Origin: Vreelandella sp031769195
Lineage (GTDB): Bacteria; Pseudomonadota; Gammaproteobacteria; Pseudomonadales; Halomonadaceae
Length of the DNA stretch: 64,000 nt
Reading direction: 5' to 3'
NCBI RefSeq assembly: GCF_031769195.1
Contig: NZ_JAVHNP010000001.1
Coordinates: forward strand, 434,001 to 498,000
Position 1 is the first letter of the stretch. Each line of letters starts with the position of its first letter. The notes beneath the pieces were generated by a model. That model ran no database searches, was not told where the DNA came from, and was given only the letters and a program-made list of their open reading frames with translations. Of this stretch, positions 34,097-43,288 are shown piece by piece. The position numbers and the translations under genes were made by a program.

Positions 34097-35485
34097 ATGA
34101 AGCTCAAGGTTAACCGCGACTCCCCTACCCCTATCGCCCAACAGATTGAGACGGGCGCTCGCGCCTGGATCGCAGCAAATGGTGCTGGCGGAGGCCGCCG
34201 CTTACCCTCAATTCGTCGCTTGGCGGCGACCCATCACATTAGCCGTAATGCAGTGATTGAAGCTTACGAGCGACTGGTCGCTGCGGGCTTAGTTCGCTCA
34301 CGGCCCGGTTCAGGGTTTTACATCGCGGATAGCGCGGCAGCACTCATATCACAGCCAGCAGCCTCGAGCGGCCTGGAAGAGGTCACCAACGGGCTGTGGG
34401 GGCTTTTCAATGCTAATGAGCACACGCTCAAGTTGGGGTGCGGCTGGCTGCCAAGCGATTGGCGAGAGGGAGACGACCTAACCCACGCCATTCGCCAAGT
34501 AGCACGTAAAAGCCGTTCGGGAATTTTCGAGTACAGCACTCCTCAAGGGCCACAAGAGTTACGTGATTTAATACAGGAACGCCTGCGCCCATTGGCGGTT
34601 AACGCCAACGCTCAGCAAATAGTCATGACCGGCGGTGGTAGCCATTCACTCGATCTTTTGGTTCGAATGCTGCTTGAGCCCGGCGATGTTGTCTTCGTAG
34701 AATCGCCAGGCTATTACAATCTGTTCGGCCTGTTGCACTTGCAACGCATACATGTGATTGGCGTACCGCGGCTAGCAGACGGGCCAGACATTGAGCGTCT
34801 GGAAGCGTTGTTGGCTCAGTTCCAGCCCAAACTATTTTATATCAACAGCGTGTTTCATAACCCTACCGGTAGCACGATTACCCCAGCAGTAGCTCATCGG
34901 GTGCTGCAACTCGCCCAACAGCACGACTTTCAGATCGTTGAGGATGATATCTATGCAGATTTTCAGCACGCACCAACAACTCGCCTAGCTGCATTAGACG
35001 GCTTGAATCGTGTGTTCTACCTGGGCAGTTTCTCCAAAAGCCTCTCTTCTTCGCTACGGGTAGGCTTTATAGCTTGCCCCCTTTCACGGGTACAACGCTT
35101 GGTCGATATCAAGATGCTGACCAGCATTTCCGCATCGCGCTTTGCAGAGCAAGTGGTCACTACCATGCTCCAGAACGGCAGCTACCGAAAGCTGGCCGAG
35201 CGGCTTCGTGGCAAGCTTTCCTACCAAATGGCGTTGGCGCTAAACATGCTTAAAAAGGCAAACTGGGCGATCCATACCGAACCGGCTGGAGGAATGTTTG
35301 TGTGGGCTAAACCTCCGGTCGATATGACGCCTGAAGCGCTAACTGAACTGGCCGAGAGGTGCGCAGTGACACTGTCACCGGGCCACCTGTTCTTTGCGGA
35401 TCATCAACCCACTCCCTGGATACGTATTAACGTCTCCTACATACAAGATCCTAGAGCCAAAGAGTTTATTGAGTTGGCGAGTTAG
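34097..35485 (+). CDS. MocR-family (PdxR-like) transcriptional regulator
   Basis: A 462-residue fusion of an N-terminal GntR winged helix (residues about 1-75: GGGRRLPSIRRLAATHHISRN) and a C-terminal type I aminotransferase-like domain (about 110-460). The PLP-lysine region is visible in FYLGSFSKSLSSSLRVGF, and VFHNPTGSTI and VEDDIYADF mark the cofactor pocket. Such proteins sense PLP or amines and usually regulate a divergent neighbour, here the MFS gene. AGGG lies eight bases before the ATG. The effector is unknown. Confidence 0.9.
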   Translation: MKLKVNRDSPTPIAQQIETGARAWIAANGAGGGRRLPSIRRLAATHHISRNAVIEAYERLVAAGLVRSRPGSGFYIADSAAALISQPAASSGLEEVTNGLWGLFNANEHTLKLGCGWLPSDWREGDDLTHAIRQVARKSRSGIFEYSTPQGPQELRDLIQERLRPLAVNANAQQIVMTGGGSHSLDLLVRMLLEPGDVVFVESPGYYNLFGLLHLQRIHVIGVPRLADGPDIERLEALLAQFQPKLFYINSVFHNPTGSTITPAVAHRVLQLAQQHDFQIVEDDIYADFQHAPTTRLAALDGLNRVFYLGSFSKSLSSSLRVGFIACPLSRVQRLVDIKMLTSISASRFAEQVVTTMLQNGSYRKLAERLRGKLSYQMALALNMLKKANWAIHTEPAGGMFVWAKPPVDMTPEALTELAERCAVTLSPGHLFFADHQPTPWIRINVSYIQDPRAKEFIELAS

Positions 35486-35497
35486 CAGATTAAAAAA

Positions 35498-35528
35498 AGC
35501 GGCCTTTTGCGATAGCGAAAAGGCCGCT
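35498..35528. terminator. Bidirectional terminator
   Basis: AGCGGCCTTTT pairs with AAAAGGCCGCT over 11 bp. On the minus strand a T7 run follows, giving a strong terminator for the AGCS gene. On the plus strand it ends the MocR gene. Confidence 0.88.
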
Positions 35529-35552
35529 CGTTACACTTTTTATCTATTCGCT

Positions 35553-37049
35553 TTATCTATTCGCTTCTTTAGCCTCTCTCACCGGCCACACATCCTCATC
35601 CACCAACTCTGGATTTTTAAGTATGGCGGGATCGAACAGCGGTTCCTCAATGCCCTGGTGCCGCTGGCGTTCGTAATCCTTTAACACCGAGACCGCAATC
35701 GGTGCCATCAAGAGAATGGCAAACAGGTTGGTGGTGGCCATTAGCCCCATGGCTAGGTCGGCAAAGTCCCAGACCACGCTGAGTTCGGCAACGGAACCTA
35801 GCAATACCATGGCGAGGATAATGATCTTAAACACACCGACCGCTTTTTTGGCGTGGCGGCGGAACAGGTACTCAATGTTCACGGAAGAGAATGAGAAGTT
35901 CGCCAGAATGGAGGTAAAGGCAAAAAATAGAATCGCCAAGGCGATAAAGATCTCACCAAAGCCCCCCAGGTGATCCACCATGGCGTCTTGGGTGAGCTGA
36001 ATCCCCTCGATACTCTCTCCTGGTGACTCCGACATAAGCCGCTCGTATACACCAGAGAGCAGAATCACCACCGCCGTACAGCTACAAATCACGATGGTAT
36101 CGACAAACACGCCAAAGGACTGCACCAGCCCCTGTGCTGCGGGGTGCTTTACGGTGGCCTGGGCTGCCGCATTGGGGGTCGAGCCCATCCCCGCCTCGTT
36201 AGAAAAGAGGCCGCGCTTGATGCCGTTTTCCATCGCCGCTTTGATGGCATAACCCGCCGCACCGCCCACTGCCGGGCCGAAGCCAAAGGCGCTCATCACG
36301 ATCAGCGAAAGCATATCCGGCACGGCAGAGAGATTGGCAAACAGGATCCATAGGGCAACCAGCAGATAGGCAATGGCCATGACCGGCACAATTTTCTCCG
36401 CCGTGCGTGCGACCGACTTCAGGCCACCATAAATAACAAAGCCTGCCAGTACGGCAATGACGACACCGGTTAGCCAGTTGGGGATACCAAACGCACCGCT
36501 CATCCCTTGGGCAATGGTGTTGGACTGCGCGGCATTAAATGCAAGCCCGTAGGCAATGATTAAAAACACCGCAAACAGCGACCCCAGCCAGCGCCAGCCC
36601 AGGCAGCGCTCAATATAGAACGCGGGGCCGCCACGAAATACGCCGTCTTCATTGCGATGCTTATATACCTGTGCCAACGTTGACTCGATAAAGGAGGTCG
36701 CAAACCCTAACAGCGCGGTCACCCACATCCAAAAGATGGCCCCAGGGCCGCCAATCCAGAGCGCTAAAGCAACCCCGGCTAAATTCCCTGTGCCTACCCG
36801 CGCCGCCATAGAGGTAGCAAAGGCCTGGAAACCACTAATTCCATCTCCAGCACCGCGTGCGGTAAACGTCACGTATGCCATGTGCCGAAACAGTCGAAAC
36901 TGCATGCCACGCGTCATCACGGTGAACAGCAAACCCGCGCCTAACAGAAGATAAACAAGGATGTAACTCCAGATAAAGTCACTGACGGGCATCATAACTG
37001 CATATAGGCCATCTCTTAGTGGCCCTAGCACCGCTTCTATTACTTCCAT
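35553..37049 (-). CDS. Sodium:alanine/glycine symporter, AGCS family
   Basis: A 498-residue secondary transporter with about eleven helices. The family blocks GISGFQAFATSMAARVGTGN (substrate/Na+ site) and GIKRGLFSNEAGMGSTPNAA are clear, and VFRGGPAFYIER matches AGCS members. It imports alanine, glycine or a related amino acid with Na+, suiting a halophile. GGGAG lies nine bases before the ATG. It is monocistronic, ending at the shared terminator with the MocR gene. Confidence 0.92.
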   Translation of the reverse strand: MEVIEAVLGPLRDGLYAVMMPVSDFIWSYILVYLLLGAGLLFTVMTRGMQFRLFRHMAYVTFTARGAGDGISGFQAFATSMAARVGTGNLAGVALALWIGGPGAIFWMWVTALLGFATSFIESTLAQVYKHRNEDGVFRGGPAFYIERCLGWRWLGSLFAVFLIIAYGLAFNAAQSNTIAQGMSGAFGIPNWLTGVVIAVLAGFVIYGGLKSVARTAEKIVPVMAIAYLLVALWILFANLSAVPDMLSLIVMSAFGFGPAVGGAAGYAIKAAMENGIKRGLFSNEAGMGSTPNAAAQATVKHPAAQGLVQSFGVFVDTIVICSCTAVVILLSGVYERLMSESPGESIEGIQLTQDAMVDHLGGFGEIFIALAILFFAFTSILANFSFSSVNIEYLFRRHAKKAVGVFKIIILAMVLLGSVAELSVVWDFADLAMGLMATTNLFAILLMAPIAVSVLKDYERQRHQGIEEPLFDPAILKNPELVDEDVWPVREAKEANR

Positions 37050-37139
37050 CGCCTAGCACTCCCTGTTGTTGTATGAGCAACTGTTATCGTCACAGGTAGG
37101 AGTGTAGCTAGGTTATAGACCAGCGCGTTATTTCAGCCC

Positions 37140-37907
37140 TTATTTGCCCACCGTGACCACCCAATCAGGCCGAAACAGGGGCGGCGAAAACTCACCTGGA
37201 TAACCGCCGGGATTGGCGATGACGCGCGTGCCGTCACAACACGTATCCACCGGTTCGTGAACGTGGCCGTGAATCCAAAGATCCATCTTGCCCATTAGTT
37301 GCGGGAGGTGAGAGGCAAAGGCTGGCGATAAAGCGTCGCCTTTGTACTGTTCGGGAATGCAACCATGCAGTGGGGCATGATGGCTCACAACGACGCGGGG
37401 GCCATCGAAAGGCTGTTGAAGTTCATCCTGCAGCCACGCCAGCGCTTCACGGTGCATGTCTTGGCTGGCTTGGGGCGTGAACACTTGGCCGGGAGCCGTG
37501 GTAATGATGCGAAAGTCGGGCATGTAGCGCAGTGCTTTCGCTTCGCTCTCTAATGGATTGCGGGTGGGGTCGTCAGCATAGAGCGCAAAATCGGTCCAGA
37601 GCGTAGTGCCGTAAAAGCGCACTCCGCCAATGGTCACACTACGATTATCTAGCAAATTAATATCATACCGAGCAGCTTCTAACGCTAACTCTTGGCGCAG
37701 CAGCGGCATGCAGGTGCCATAGAACTCATGATTGCCCGGCACATAAAGAATCGGCAGGTTGGGAAATTGCTGCCTTGCCCAGGCCATCCCCTCTGTTCTG
37801 CGATGAATATCCCCCGCTAAAATCACCACATCTGCGTCGGCCGGCGGCAGCTCACGGTGGCCATCAAAGTGCTCTAAATGAAGATCGGATAAAACTCTTA
37901 AACGCAT
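37140..37907 (-). CDS. Metallophosphoesterase
   Basis: A 255-residue calcineurin-like phosphoesterase. The metal-binding series is complete: SDLHLEHF, ILAGDIHR, VPGNHEFYG, VVSHHAPLHG and HGHVHEP. The substrate is unknown; the fold serves nucleotide and phosphodiester hydrolysis. ATG 37907, with GAGG upstream, is preferred to a TTG start that overlaps the preceding gene. It follows the alpha/beta hydrolase gene by 29 bases on the same strand. Confidence 0.88.
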   Translation of the reverse strand: MRLRVLSDLHLEHFDGHRELPPADADVVILAGDIHRRTEGMAWARQQFPNLPILYVPGNHEFYGTCMPLLRQELALEAARYDINLLDNRSVTIGGVRFYGTTLWTDFALYADDPTRNPLESEAKALRYMPDFRIITTAPGQVFTPQASQDMHREALAWLQDELQQPFDGPRVVVSHHAPLHGCIPEQYKGDALSPAFASHLPQLMGKMDLWIHGHVHEPVDTCCDGTRVIANPGGYPGEFSPPLFRPDWVVTVGK

Positions 37908-37936
37908 GGAACGCCTCACGGTGTACGAACGGTCAG

Positions 37937-38740
37937 TCAATCGACGAGGCGGGCAATAAACGTGCGAACAAACGCCACCACTATCGCTTCAGCTTCTCGG
38001 TGCGGAATATGCCCAATACCGGGCAGCATTTCACAGTGAGCAGGGCCATGGGTATAGCGGACGATGCGCTCAGGCTGGCGGTGTGAGCCATACTCATCTT
38101 TCTCGCCATGCAGCACGAGTGTCGGGCACTGTACCTGTTCAAGCGCAGGAATGAGTGACCACTCTGCAAACTCGGGACTTAACCAGTTATCCACCCAGGC
38201 GTTAAGTACCCAGCGGGCTCTGTCGCCATGGTACTTGGCCAGTTTGGCGAACTGCTCCGGTGCCTGAAACGCCGCTTCTGCCTCTTCGATCCCTTGCCGC
38301 GTACGATGCTCGTTAAAGGCTTGAGCAGCAATGGTAATGAGCCCCAGGCACTGCTCAGGGTAATGCCCGGCACAGTGTACGGCCATGCACCCTCCTACAC
38401 TATGGCCCAAAGCTATAAAGCGTGTGAACTGCAACGCATTACAGATGACCGCAAAGCTGCCCCTCGCTTCATCGTCAATAAAACTGCGCGGTAAAGGTAT
38501 TGAACACGCATCAGACCGGCCAAAACCGAGCCGATCATAGGCAATGACTCGCTGTTGAGTTGCCGCGCAGAGCGCTTCGGGAAAGCCGCGCCATAAATCC
38601 ACACAGCCCAAAGAGTCGTGAAACAGCACAATGGGCACGTCTGAATGAAGTCGGTGCGGCTCCCAGGTACGCGTAAAAAGGCGACCACTGGGCGTACTGA
38701 CCCAGCGGTCATGAAACTGAATAACAGGCGTAGACGTCAT
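37937..38740 (-). CDS. Alpha/beta hydrolase
   Basis: A 267-residue hydrolase with nucleophile Ser in ALGHSVGGCMAVH, Asp/Glu region LVLHGEKDEYG and catalytic His in LPGIGHIPHREAEAIV. The oxyanion region is IVLFHDSLGCVDLW, a variant (HDSLG) of the usual HG motif seen in a subset of these proteins. ATG 38740 is chosen because AAGAG lies upstream, while the longer start at 38788 has no ribosome-binding site. It is probably co-transcribed with the metallophosphoesterase. Confidence 0.83.
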   Translation of the reverse strand: MTSTPVIQFHDRWVSTPSGRLFTRTWEPHRLHSDVPIVLFHDSLGCVDLWRGFPEALCAATQQRVIAYDRLGFGRSDACSIPLPRSFIDDEARGSFAVICNALQFTRFIALGHSVGGCMAVHCAGHYPEQCLGLITIAAQAFNEHRTRQGIEEAEAAFQAPEQFAKLAKYHGDRARWVLNAWVDNWLSPEFAEWSLIPALEQVQCPTLVLHGEKDEYGSHRQPERIVRYTHGPAHCEMLPGIGHIPHREAEAIVVAFVRTFIARLVD

Positions 38741-38804
38741 CACAGGGCTCTTAATGTTGTTAGTGTGAGATGCGTTCACTGCCAACATAGCATGCGATAA
38801 CCCG

Positions 38805-40517
38805 TTAGCGTTTCAAGAAGTTACTTTTGACTAGGTGAACGACCTCATCCATACGCCCACTCAACACGGCTTTCGCTGAGTAGAGCGCGGTTGAGGCGAC
38901 TTGCCCAGCTTCCACTTTGGGCGGCATCACCAGCTCCATCGGATTCACCACCACATCTAACAGGGCTGGCCCTGGCTGGGCGAGCCACTGGCTGATCGCA
39001 ACGTCCAGCTCGTCTTCTTGCTCAACGCGGCGGCCCCACAGACCCATGGCGGTGGCGACCTCTCCAAAATTAGGATTTTCAAGCTCCGTGTAAGCATCGA
39101 GTAGACCTTCTACTTTTTGCTCTAACTCCACAAAGCTCAAAGAGCTGTTGTTGTACACCACAATTTTTAGCGGGATTCGCTGCTGCACAAGGGTCAGCAG
39201 GTCGCCCATCAGCATCGATAACCCGCCATCTCCGCACATGGCGATCACTTGGCGGTTGGGGTGCGCCAGTTGTATGCCCAGCGCCTGGGGATAGGCGTTA
39301 GCCATGGTGCCATGCTGCAAGCTCGCTAGCGTGCGGCGCTGCTGTGAGGCGCGAATATGGCGAAGCATCCATACGTTGACGCTGCCAGTGTCCGCCGTAA
39401 ACAGCGCGTTTTCTGCCGCGTGACGATCAATGGCCAAGGTCAGCTCTTGTGGATGAATCAATTGGCTATCACGGCTTGTATGCGCTGATTTTTCCAATGA
39501 CTTGGCATAGCGCTTACGGCATTTCTCCAGCCAATGGTGATGCGGGTTTTCCTTAACGACTTGAGTCAGCGCCTCGCAGGTATCCTGGGTGCTGCCGACG
39601 ATGCCCACATCTACGGGGTAGCGCTTGCCGATATGCGTGGGGTCTTGGTCTACCTGAATGATCTTAGCGCGCTCTGGGTAAAACTGGCTGAACGCGAAAT
39701 TACAGCCGAGCAGCAGCAGCGTGTCGCACTCTGCCACCGCATGGTAGCCACCCTCGAGACCGTAAACGCCCGTCATACCGACTTGATAGGGGTTGTCGTG
39801 CTCTATGAAATCTTTTGCTCGGGATGTCCAGGCTATCGGTGCCTGGAGTTTTTCCGCGAGCGCGATGACTTGATCTCGCGCCTGCTCACACCCTGCGCCA
39901 GCAAAGATGGTGATGTTCCCCCCCTGATTGAGCTGCTCGACGGCGGGCACCAGCGCCTCTGCCGTGGGGCGTACCGAGTAGTTAAACGAGTGGGCGCGGT
40001 AGCCGAGCTGGTTATCCGGGGTTTGTGTCATGATATCTCCCGGTACAATCAGCACCGCCACGCCTCGCTTCGCGAGCGCCGTTTGGGCGGCTAAAGCGGC
40101 CATTCGGCGCGCCTGCTCAGCAGAGACGACGGTTTCGCAGAACACGCTGTACTGCTTGAAAATAGCGCTTTGATCGACCTCCTGAGGAAACTGACTGCCC
40201 GTTTCGCCTAGCGCGATTTGAGAGGCAATAAGCACCACCGGTGAGCCATTGCGATGAGCGTCAAACAGCCCGTTCACAAAATGCAGGCTGCCAGGGCCAC
40301 AGGAACCTGCGCAAAGCGCTAGCTCCTGAGTCATATACGCCTCGCCTCCAGCGGCAAAGCCACCCACTTCTTCATGACGCACGCCAATCCACTGGATATC
40401 GCTTTGCCGTAAGGCGTCGGTAAAGTGATTTAACGTATCGCCCACCACACCGTAGCAACGCTTAGCGCCAGCGCTTTGCAGTGTTTCGACAATAATCTCA
40501 GCAACGTTTGTGCTCAT
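38805..40517 (-). CDS. poxB: Pyruvate dehydrogenase (quinone), thiamine-diphosphate enzyme
   Basis: A 570-residue enzyme converting pyruvate to acetate and CO2 with electrons passed to quinone. The ThDP-enzyme domains are in order: N-terminal PYR domain with the catalytic Glu (VRHEEVGGFAAGGEA), the central FAD-type domain (GNITIFAGAGCEQARD) and the C-terminal PP domain with the ThDP motif (MCGDGGLSMLMGDLLTL, then NNSSLSFVE). It closely resembles PoxB, though acetolactate-synthase-like relatives cannot be fully excluded. AAAGGAG lies seven bases before ATG 40517. Its promoter region is shared with a tiny divergent gene at 40670. Confidence 0.85.
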   Translation of the reverse strand: MSTNVAEIIVETLQSAGAKRCYGVVGDTLNHFTDALRQSDIQWIGVRHEEVGGFAAGGEAYMTQELALCAGSCGPGSLHFVNGLFDAHRNGSPVVLIASQIALGETGSQFPQEVDQSAIFKQYSVFCETVVSAEQARRMAALAAQTALAKRGVAVLIVPGDIMTQTPDNQLGYRAHSFNYSVRPTAEALVPAVEQLNQGGNITIFAGAGCEQARDQVIALAEKLQAPIAWTSRAKDFIEHDNPYQVGMTGVYGLEGGYHAVAECDTLLLLGCNFAFSQFYPERAKIIQVDQDPTHIGKRYPVDVGIVGSTQDTCEALTQVVKENPHHHWLEKCRKRYAKSLEKSAHTSRDSQLIHPQELTLAIDRHAAENALFTADTGSVNVWMLRHIRASQQRRTLASLQHGTMANAYPQALGIQLAHPNRQVIAMCGDGGLSMLMGDLLTLVQQRIPLKIVVYNNSSLSFVELEQKVEGLLDAYTELENPNFGEVATAMGLWGRRVEQEDELDVAISQWLAQPGPALLDVVVNPMELVMPPKVEAGQVASTALYSAKAVLSGRMDEVVHLVKSNFLKR

Positions 40518-40608
40518 ATGCGACTCCTTTCGCAAGGGAATGATACGTCCATCCCCAAGCCTAGACCGAGACGCTCCGTTTTGCCGAAAGACTCGCAAAC
40601 AACGCACC

Positions 40609-40639
40609 ATGCTGCAACGCAGCATTAATAGTCTATACT
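40609..40639 (+). promoter_or_regulatory. Palindrome plus -10 element in the divergent poxB / small-ORF promoter
   Basis: ATGCTGC-AAC-GCAGCAT (40609-40625) is a perfect palindrome holding CTGC-N3-GCAG, the form reported for PhaR, the polyhydroxyalkanoate-responsive repressor of phasin genes. TATACT (40634-40639) could be the -10 of the small ORF, so the palindrome would cover its -35 region. Identity of the regulator is inferred. Confidence 0.5.
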
Positions 40640-40669
40640 GAAAAGTGTGCCCCACAGGAGGACCACGCG

Positions 40670-40783
40670 ATGACCAATTTGAGCGTCATCTCGCCATTAA
40701 GCGATGAAGTGCTGGCGTTTTGGCAATGTCAGGCAGAGTGGCAACGGGCAGCAAGCGAAGCGCTCGCCCATTACTACCGTTAA
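40670..40783 (+). CDS. Small protein (37 aa), paralogue of the next small ORF
   Basis: It opens with a strong AGGAGG eight bases before the ATG and ends at a TAA about 50 bases before a clear terminator. The C-terminal half FWQCQAEWQRAASEALAHYYR aligns with that of the 40-residue protein at 41090 (W, A, QRAA, AL-A, Y and R shared). The pattern of Trp followed by QRAA and Leu/Tyr helix residues recalls the start of phasin-like granule proteins, but it is too short for a firm match. I do not recognise a named family. Confidence 0.65.
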   Translation: MTNLSVISPLSDEVLAFWQCQAEWQRAASEALAHYYR

Positions 40784-40833
40784 TGGCGCGTTTTCCGCGC
40801 TATTTTCCCTCTATAGACGAAAAGATAACATCC

Positions 40834-40861
40834 AAAGCCGACATGCACTGTTGGCTTTTTT
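40834..40861 (+). terminator. Rho-independent terminator after the first small ORF
   Basis: A 10-bp stem with one G-T pair (AAAGCCGACA / TGTTGGCTTT) and loop TGCAC runs into six T. Confidence 0.88.
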
Positions 40862-41020
40862 GTATTATGAAAATCTTTTCCATTCAACAAGCTAGCGCAC
40901 ACACGCTTATAAAATCCCATTTTTGTAAGCGATTTCTTACGCACCATGGCAAATCACTTACATCTTTTGGGGTAGCCTTGCCCCGTGAAAGCGCCTAATA
41001 TTCATATCACAGCTAATTTA

Positions 41021-41031
41021 CTGCACCGCAC
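41021..41031 (+). promoter_or_regulatory. Second CTGC-N3-GCA motif, upstream of the second small ORF
   Basis: CTGC-ACC-GCAC differs by one base from the CTGC-N3-GCAG form found upstream of the first small ORF. It is about 60 bases before the second start. Confidence 0.35.
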
Positions 41032-41089
41032 AACGCAAGCTGTGTATAACAAAAATGATTCTTCTACCTCTGTACCAGGAGTGTCCGCC

Positions 41090-41212
41090 ATGAAAAATGC
41101 CTCGACTCAATACCCGGCCGTGGAAGTTGATGTTATGGAAGTCTGGGCAAAGCGTGCGCAGCAGCAACGCGCCGCCTTTGATGCCCTAGCGGCGTATATG
41201 CGTCAGCAGTAA
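41090..41212 (+). CDS. Small protein (40 aa), paralogue of the preceding small ORF
   Basis: ATG 41090 follows AGGAG at eight bases. The longer GTG-started frame is not supported. The product has an N-terminal segment with Pro/Val/Glu and an amphipathic helix, VWAKRAQQQRAAFDALAAYMRQQ in two parts (VWAKRAQQQRAA, FDALAAYMRQQ). That helix shares 11 of 20 positions with the protein at 40670, so the two are tandem paralogues, each with its own terminator. No known family is claimed, although the helix is phasin-like. Confidence 0.7.
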   Translation: MKNASTQYPAVEVDVMEVWAKRAQQQRAAFDALAAYMRQQ

Positions 41213-41222
41213 GTCGCCGCAA

Positions 41223-41261
41223 GCGCCCCGGCACGTTGGCAAGCGTCATATGCCGGGGCGC
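41223..41261 (+). terminator. Stem-loop after the second small ORF
   Basis: A perfect 11-bp stem GCGCCCCGGCA / TGCCGGGGCGC with a 17-base loop begins 11 bases after the stop. There is no T-run. It also lies at the end of the convergent speG gene. Confidence 0.6.
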
Positions 41262-41277
41262 AGTACCTTATAGCGTA

Positions 41278-41829
41278 TTAGCCCCAACCGCCCTCTTCTT
41301 CAGGCTGTTCTCCTAACTGCTTCAAGTACGTCTCTTGCAAAATATACATCCGTTTTACATCACGGTATTTCCCGTTGATGAAAAACTCCTGTACCAAATG
41401 CCCCTCTTCAATAAACCCACTCTCCTCGTAAAGATGAATGGCTTTGACGTTCTGCACCGCCACAATCAAATAGACCTTGTGAAGATTTAAAATCGTAAAC
41501 GAGTAGTGCAACGCCTGACGGATCAGTGATCGGGCAAACCCTTTCCCCTGATGCTCTGGGGTAATAATGATTTGAAACTCGGCGCTGCGGTGGATGTAGT
41601 CAATCTCAATGAGTTCCACCAAGCCAATGGCATAGCCCGCGCTGTCTTCAGCGACAAAGCGCCGTTCCGCATTATCGTGAATATGCTTGTTATACAGCTC
41701 CTCAAGTTCATCAAACGACTCGTAGGGCTCTTCAAACCAGTACGACATGATGCTCTGGTTATTATTAAGTTCGTGGACAAAGCGCAGGTCGTTGCGCTCT
41801 AGGGCACGAAGTGACAGTGCGGGAATCAT
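41278..41829 (-). CDS. speG: Spermidine N-acetyltransferase
   Basis: A 183-residue GNAT enzyme very like E. coli SpeG: LRALERNDLRFVHELNNN, SYWFEEPYESFDEL, HIHDNAERRFV, AEFQIIITPEHQGKGFA and YEESGFIEEGHLVQEFFINGKYRD in sections match along the length. It acetylates spermidine or spermine with acetyl-CoA and forms a dodecamer in the known family. The ribosome-binding site is weak. An amine-oxidase-like gene lies upstream on the same strand, which fits polyamine turnover. Confidence 0.93.
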   Translation of the reverse strand: MIPALSLRALERNDLRFVHELNNNQSIMSYWFEEPYESFDELEELYNKHIHDNAERRFVAEDSAGYAIGLVELIEIDYIHRSAEFQIIITPEHQGKGFARSLIRQALHYSFTILNLHKVYLIVAVQNVKAIHLYEESGFIEEGHLVQEFFINGKYRDVKRMYILQETYLKQLGEQPEEEGGWG

Positions 41830-41953
41830 GGGGCAACACTCACTTAGTAATCACATAATGCTGAATTATCGACGCCTGCGGGCGCTCTGTACTCAAACAG
41901 ACACCAGCAGGTCTTCGTAGTGTAGCGCCTTCCATGCCTCATCATAGGCACTG

Positions 41954-43159
41954 CTAGCGCTGAAAGGAGAACAGCGCACTGAGCGAATGCTGGCGCCCCT
42001 CGATGAGCGCACGCAGCAGTTGGGCACCGATCATGCTGTAGGTAATGCCGTTACCCCCATAGGCCATGGCAAAATGCACCCGATTGCCTAGCGCCTCATG
42101 GGGCCCAAAATAGGGCAAACCATCGTCGGTTTCCGCAAACGTGCCGCCCCAACTGAAGGTCGGGTTGATGTTAAGGCCAGGCCACAGCGCTTCTACTTTT
42201 GCCGCCAGCGTCTGGGCTTTTTCCATCACGCGCGCATCCCGGCGCTCCGGAATATCTTCATCATCATCTTCGCCGCCGATGAGCAGCCGCCCATCCTGGG
42301 TAGAGCGTAGGTAGAGATATGGCCGAGCTGACTCCCACACCAGGGTATGCCCCAGCTTGCCCAGCACATCGCGGGGCAACGGGTCAGTCACAAAAGCGTA
42401 GCTGCTGCGGTTCGCGGCAACGGGCTCTGGCAGCCACGTTTGACTCTCGTACCCGGCGGCAATAATCACCTGCTGGCAGCGCAGCGTCGCCCCGTTGCGC
42501 AAGATAACCTCGACGCCCTGGGCGTTCGGTTCAAGCCGCTCGACCTGGGTGCGATCAAACACACTGCCGCCGCGCCGCACCACGTTTTCCAGCAAATGAT
42601 ACGCCATACGGTAGGGGTCGACGCTAGCCGCCAGCGAGGAAAGAATCGCCCCCGGTGCTGAAAAATCGTAGCCGGACTCAATGGCCCGCTGGTCAAGCCA
42701 AGCGACGTCAAAGCCAAAGCGCTTGCGCATCGCAAGCTCCGCTTTTAAAGCCTCTACATCACCCGCGTGGCTGGCAAAATAGAGGCTCTCCTGGCGGCTA
42801 AACGCTACATTGCCAAGCTCCGCCGAGAGCCGCTCCAGCGAAGAAATCGCCTCGGCGCAGCTGCGATAAGCCATCACCGCATTGGCTTCTCCGTACTGTT
42901 CAGCCAAATGCACCATATGCATATCAATTTCATACTGTAGCAGCGCCGTACTGGCGGCAGAGCTGCCCCACCCTACGTCCCTGCGTTCGAGCACCACGAC
43001 TTGATGCCCGTGGCGGCTTAACTCATCAGCAATTAACGCGCCGGTAATCCCGCCACCAATAATCACTGTTTCCGTTTGCTGATCCTGGGTAAGCTGCGGG
43101 AAGGCCGTTAACAAACCATTTTTGACCGCCCAGAATGGGTAACCACTTTTAAGATCCAT
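41954..43159 (-). CDS. FAD-dependent amine/amino-acid oxidoreductase (DAO family)
   Basis: A 401-residue flavoenzyme. The FAD site is ETVIIGGGITGALIADELS with VVLERRDVGWGSSAAS, and the C-terminal FAD-contact region is MAYGGNGITYSMIGAQLL. The layout resembles gamma-glutamylputrescine oxidase and glycine/sarcosine oxidase-like proteins. AGGCG lies seven bases before the ATG. Its 3' neighbour speG acts on polyamines, so an amine substrate is plausible but not shown. Confidence 0.85.
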   Translation of the reverse strand: MDLKSGYPFWAVKNGLLTAFPQLTQDQQTETVIIGGGITGALIADELSRHGHQVVVLERRDVGWGSSAASTALLQYEIDMHMVHLAEQYGEANAVMAYRSCAEAISSLERLSAELGNVAFSRQESLYFASHAGDVEALKAELAMRKRFGFDVAWLDQRAIESGYDFSAPGAILSSLAASVDPYRMAYHLLENVVRRGGSVFDRTQVERLEPNAQGVEVILRNGATLRCQQVIIAAGYESQTWLPEPVAANRSSYAFVTDPLPRDVLGKLGHTLVWESARPYLYLRSTQDGRLLIGGEDDDEDIPERRDARVMEKAQTLAAKVEALWPGLNINPTFSWGGTFAETDDGLPYFGPHEALGNRVHFAMAYGGNGITYSMIGAQLLRALIEGRQHSLSALFSFQR

Positions 43160-43288
43160 CTATTCGCCTATGCTGATTTGCCATGCGGTATGGCGTTAGT
43201 TATGCCAAGCACGCTCTACCTATGCGATAACCATAGACGTTTATGCCAATAGTGCCCTGCTTTGGAGGGCAGCCAGGGAGAAAGCCCT

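Noticed and set aside
39534..40094. A 186-residue plus-strand frame inside poxB
   Set aside because: It is antisense to the conserved ThDP enzyme; the composition is that of a reverse-frame shadow.
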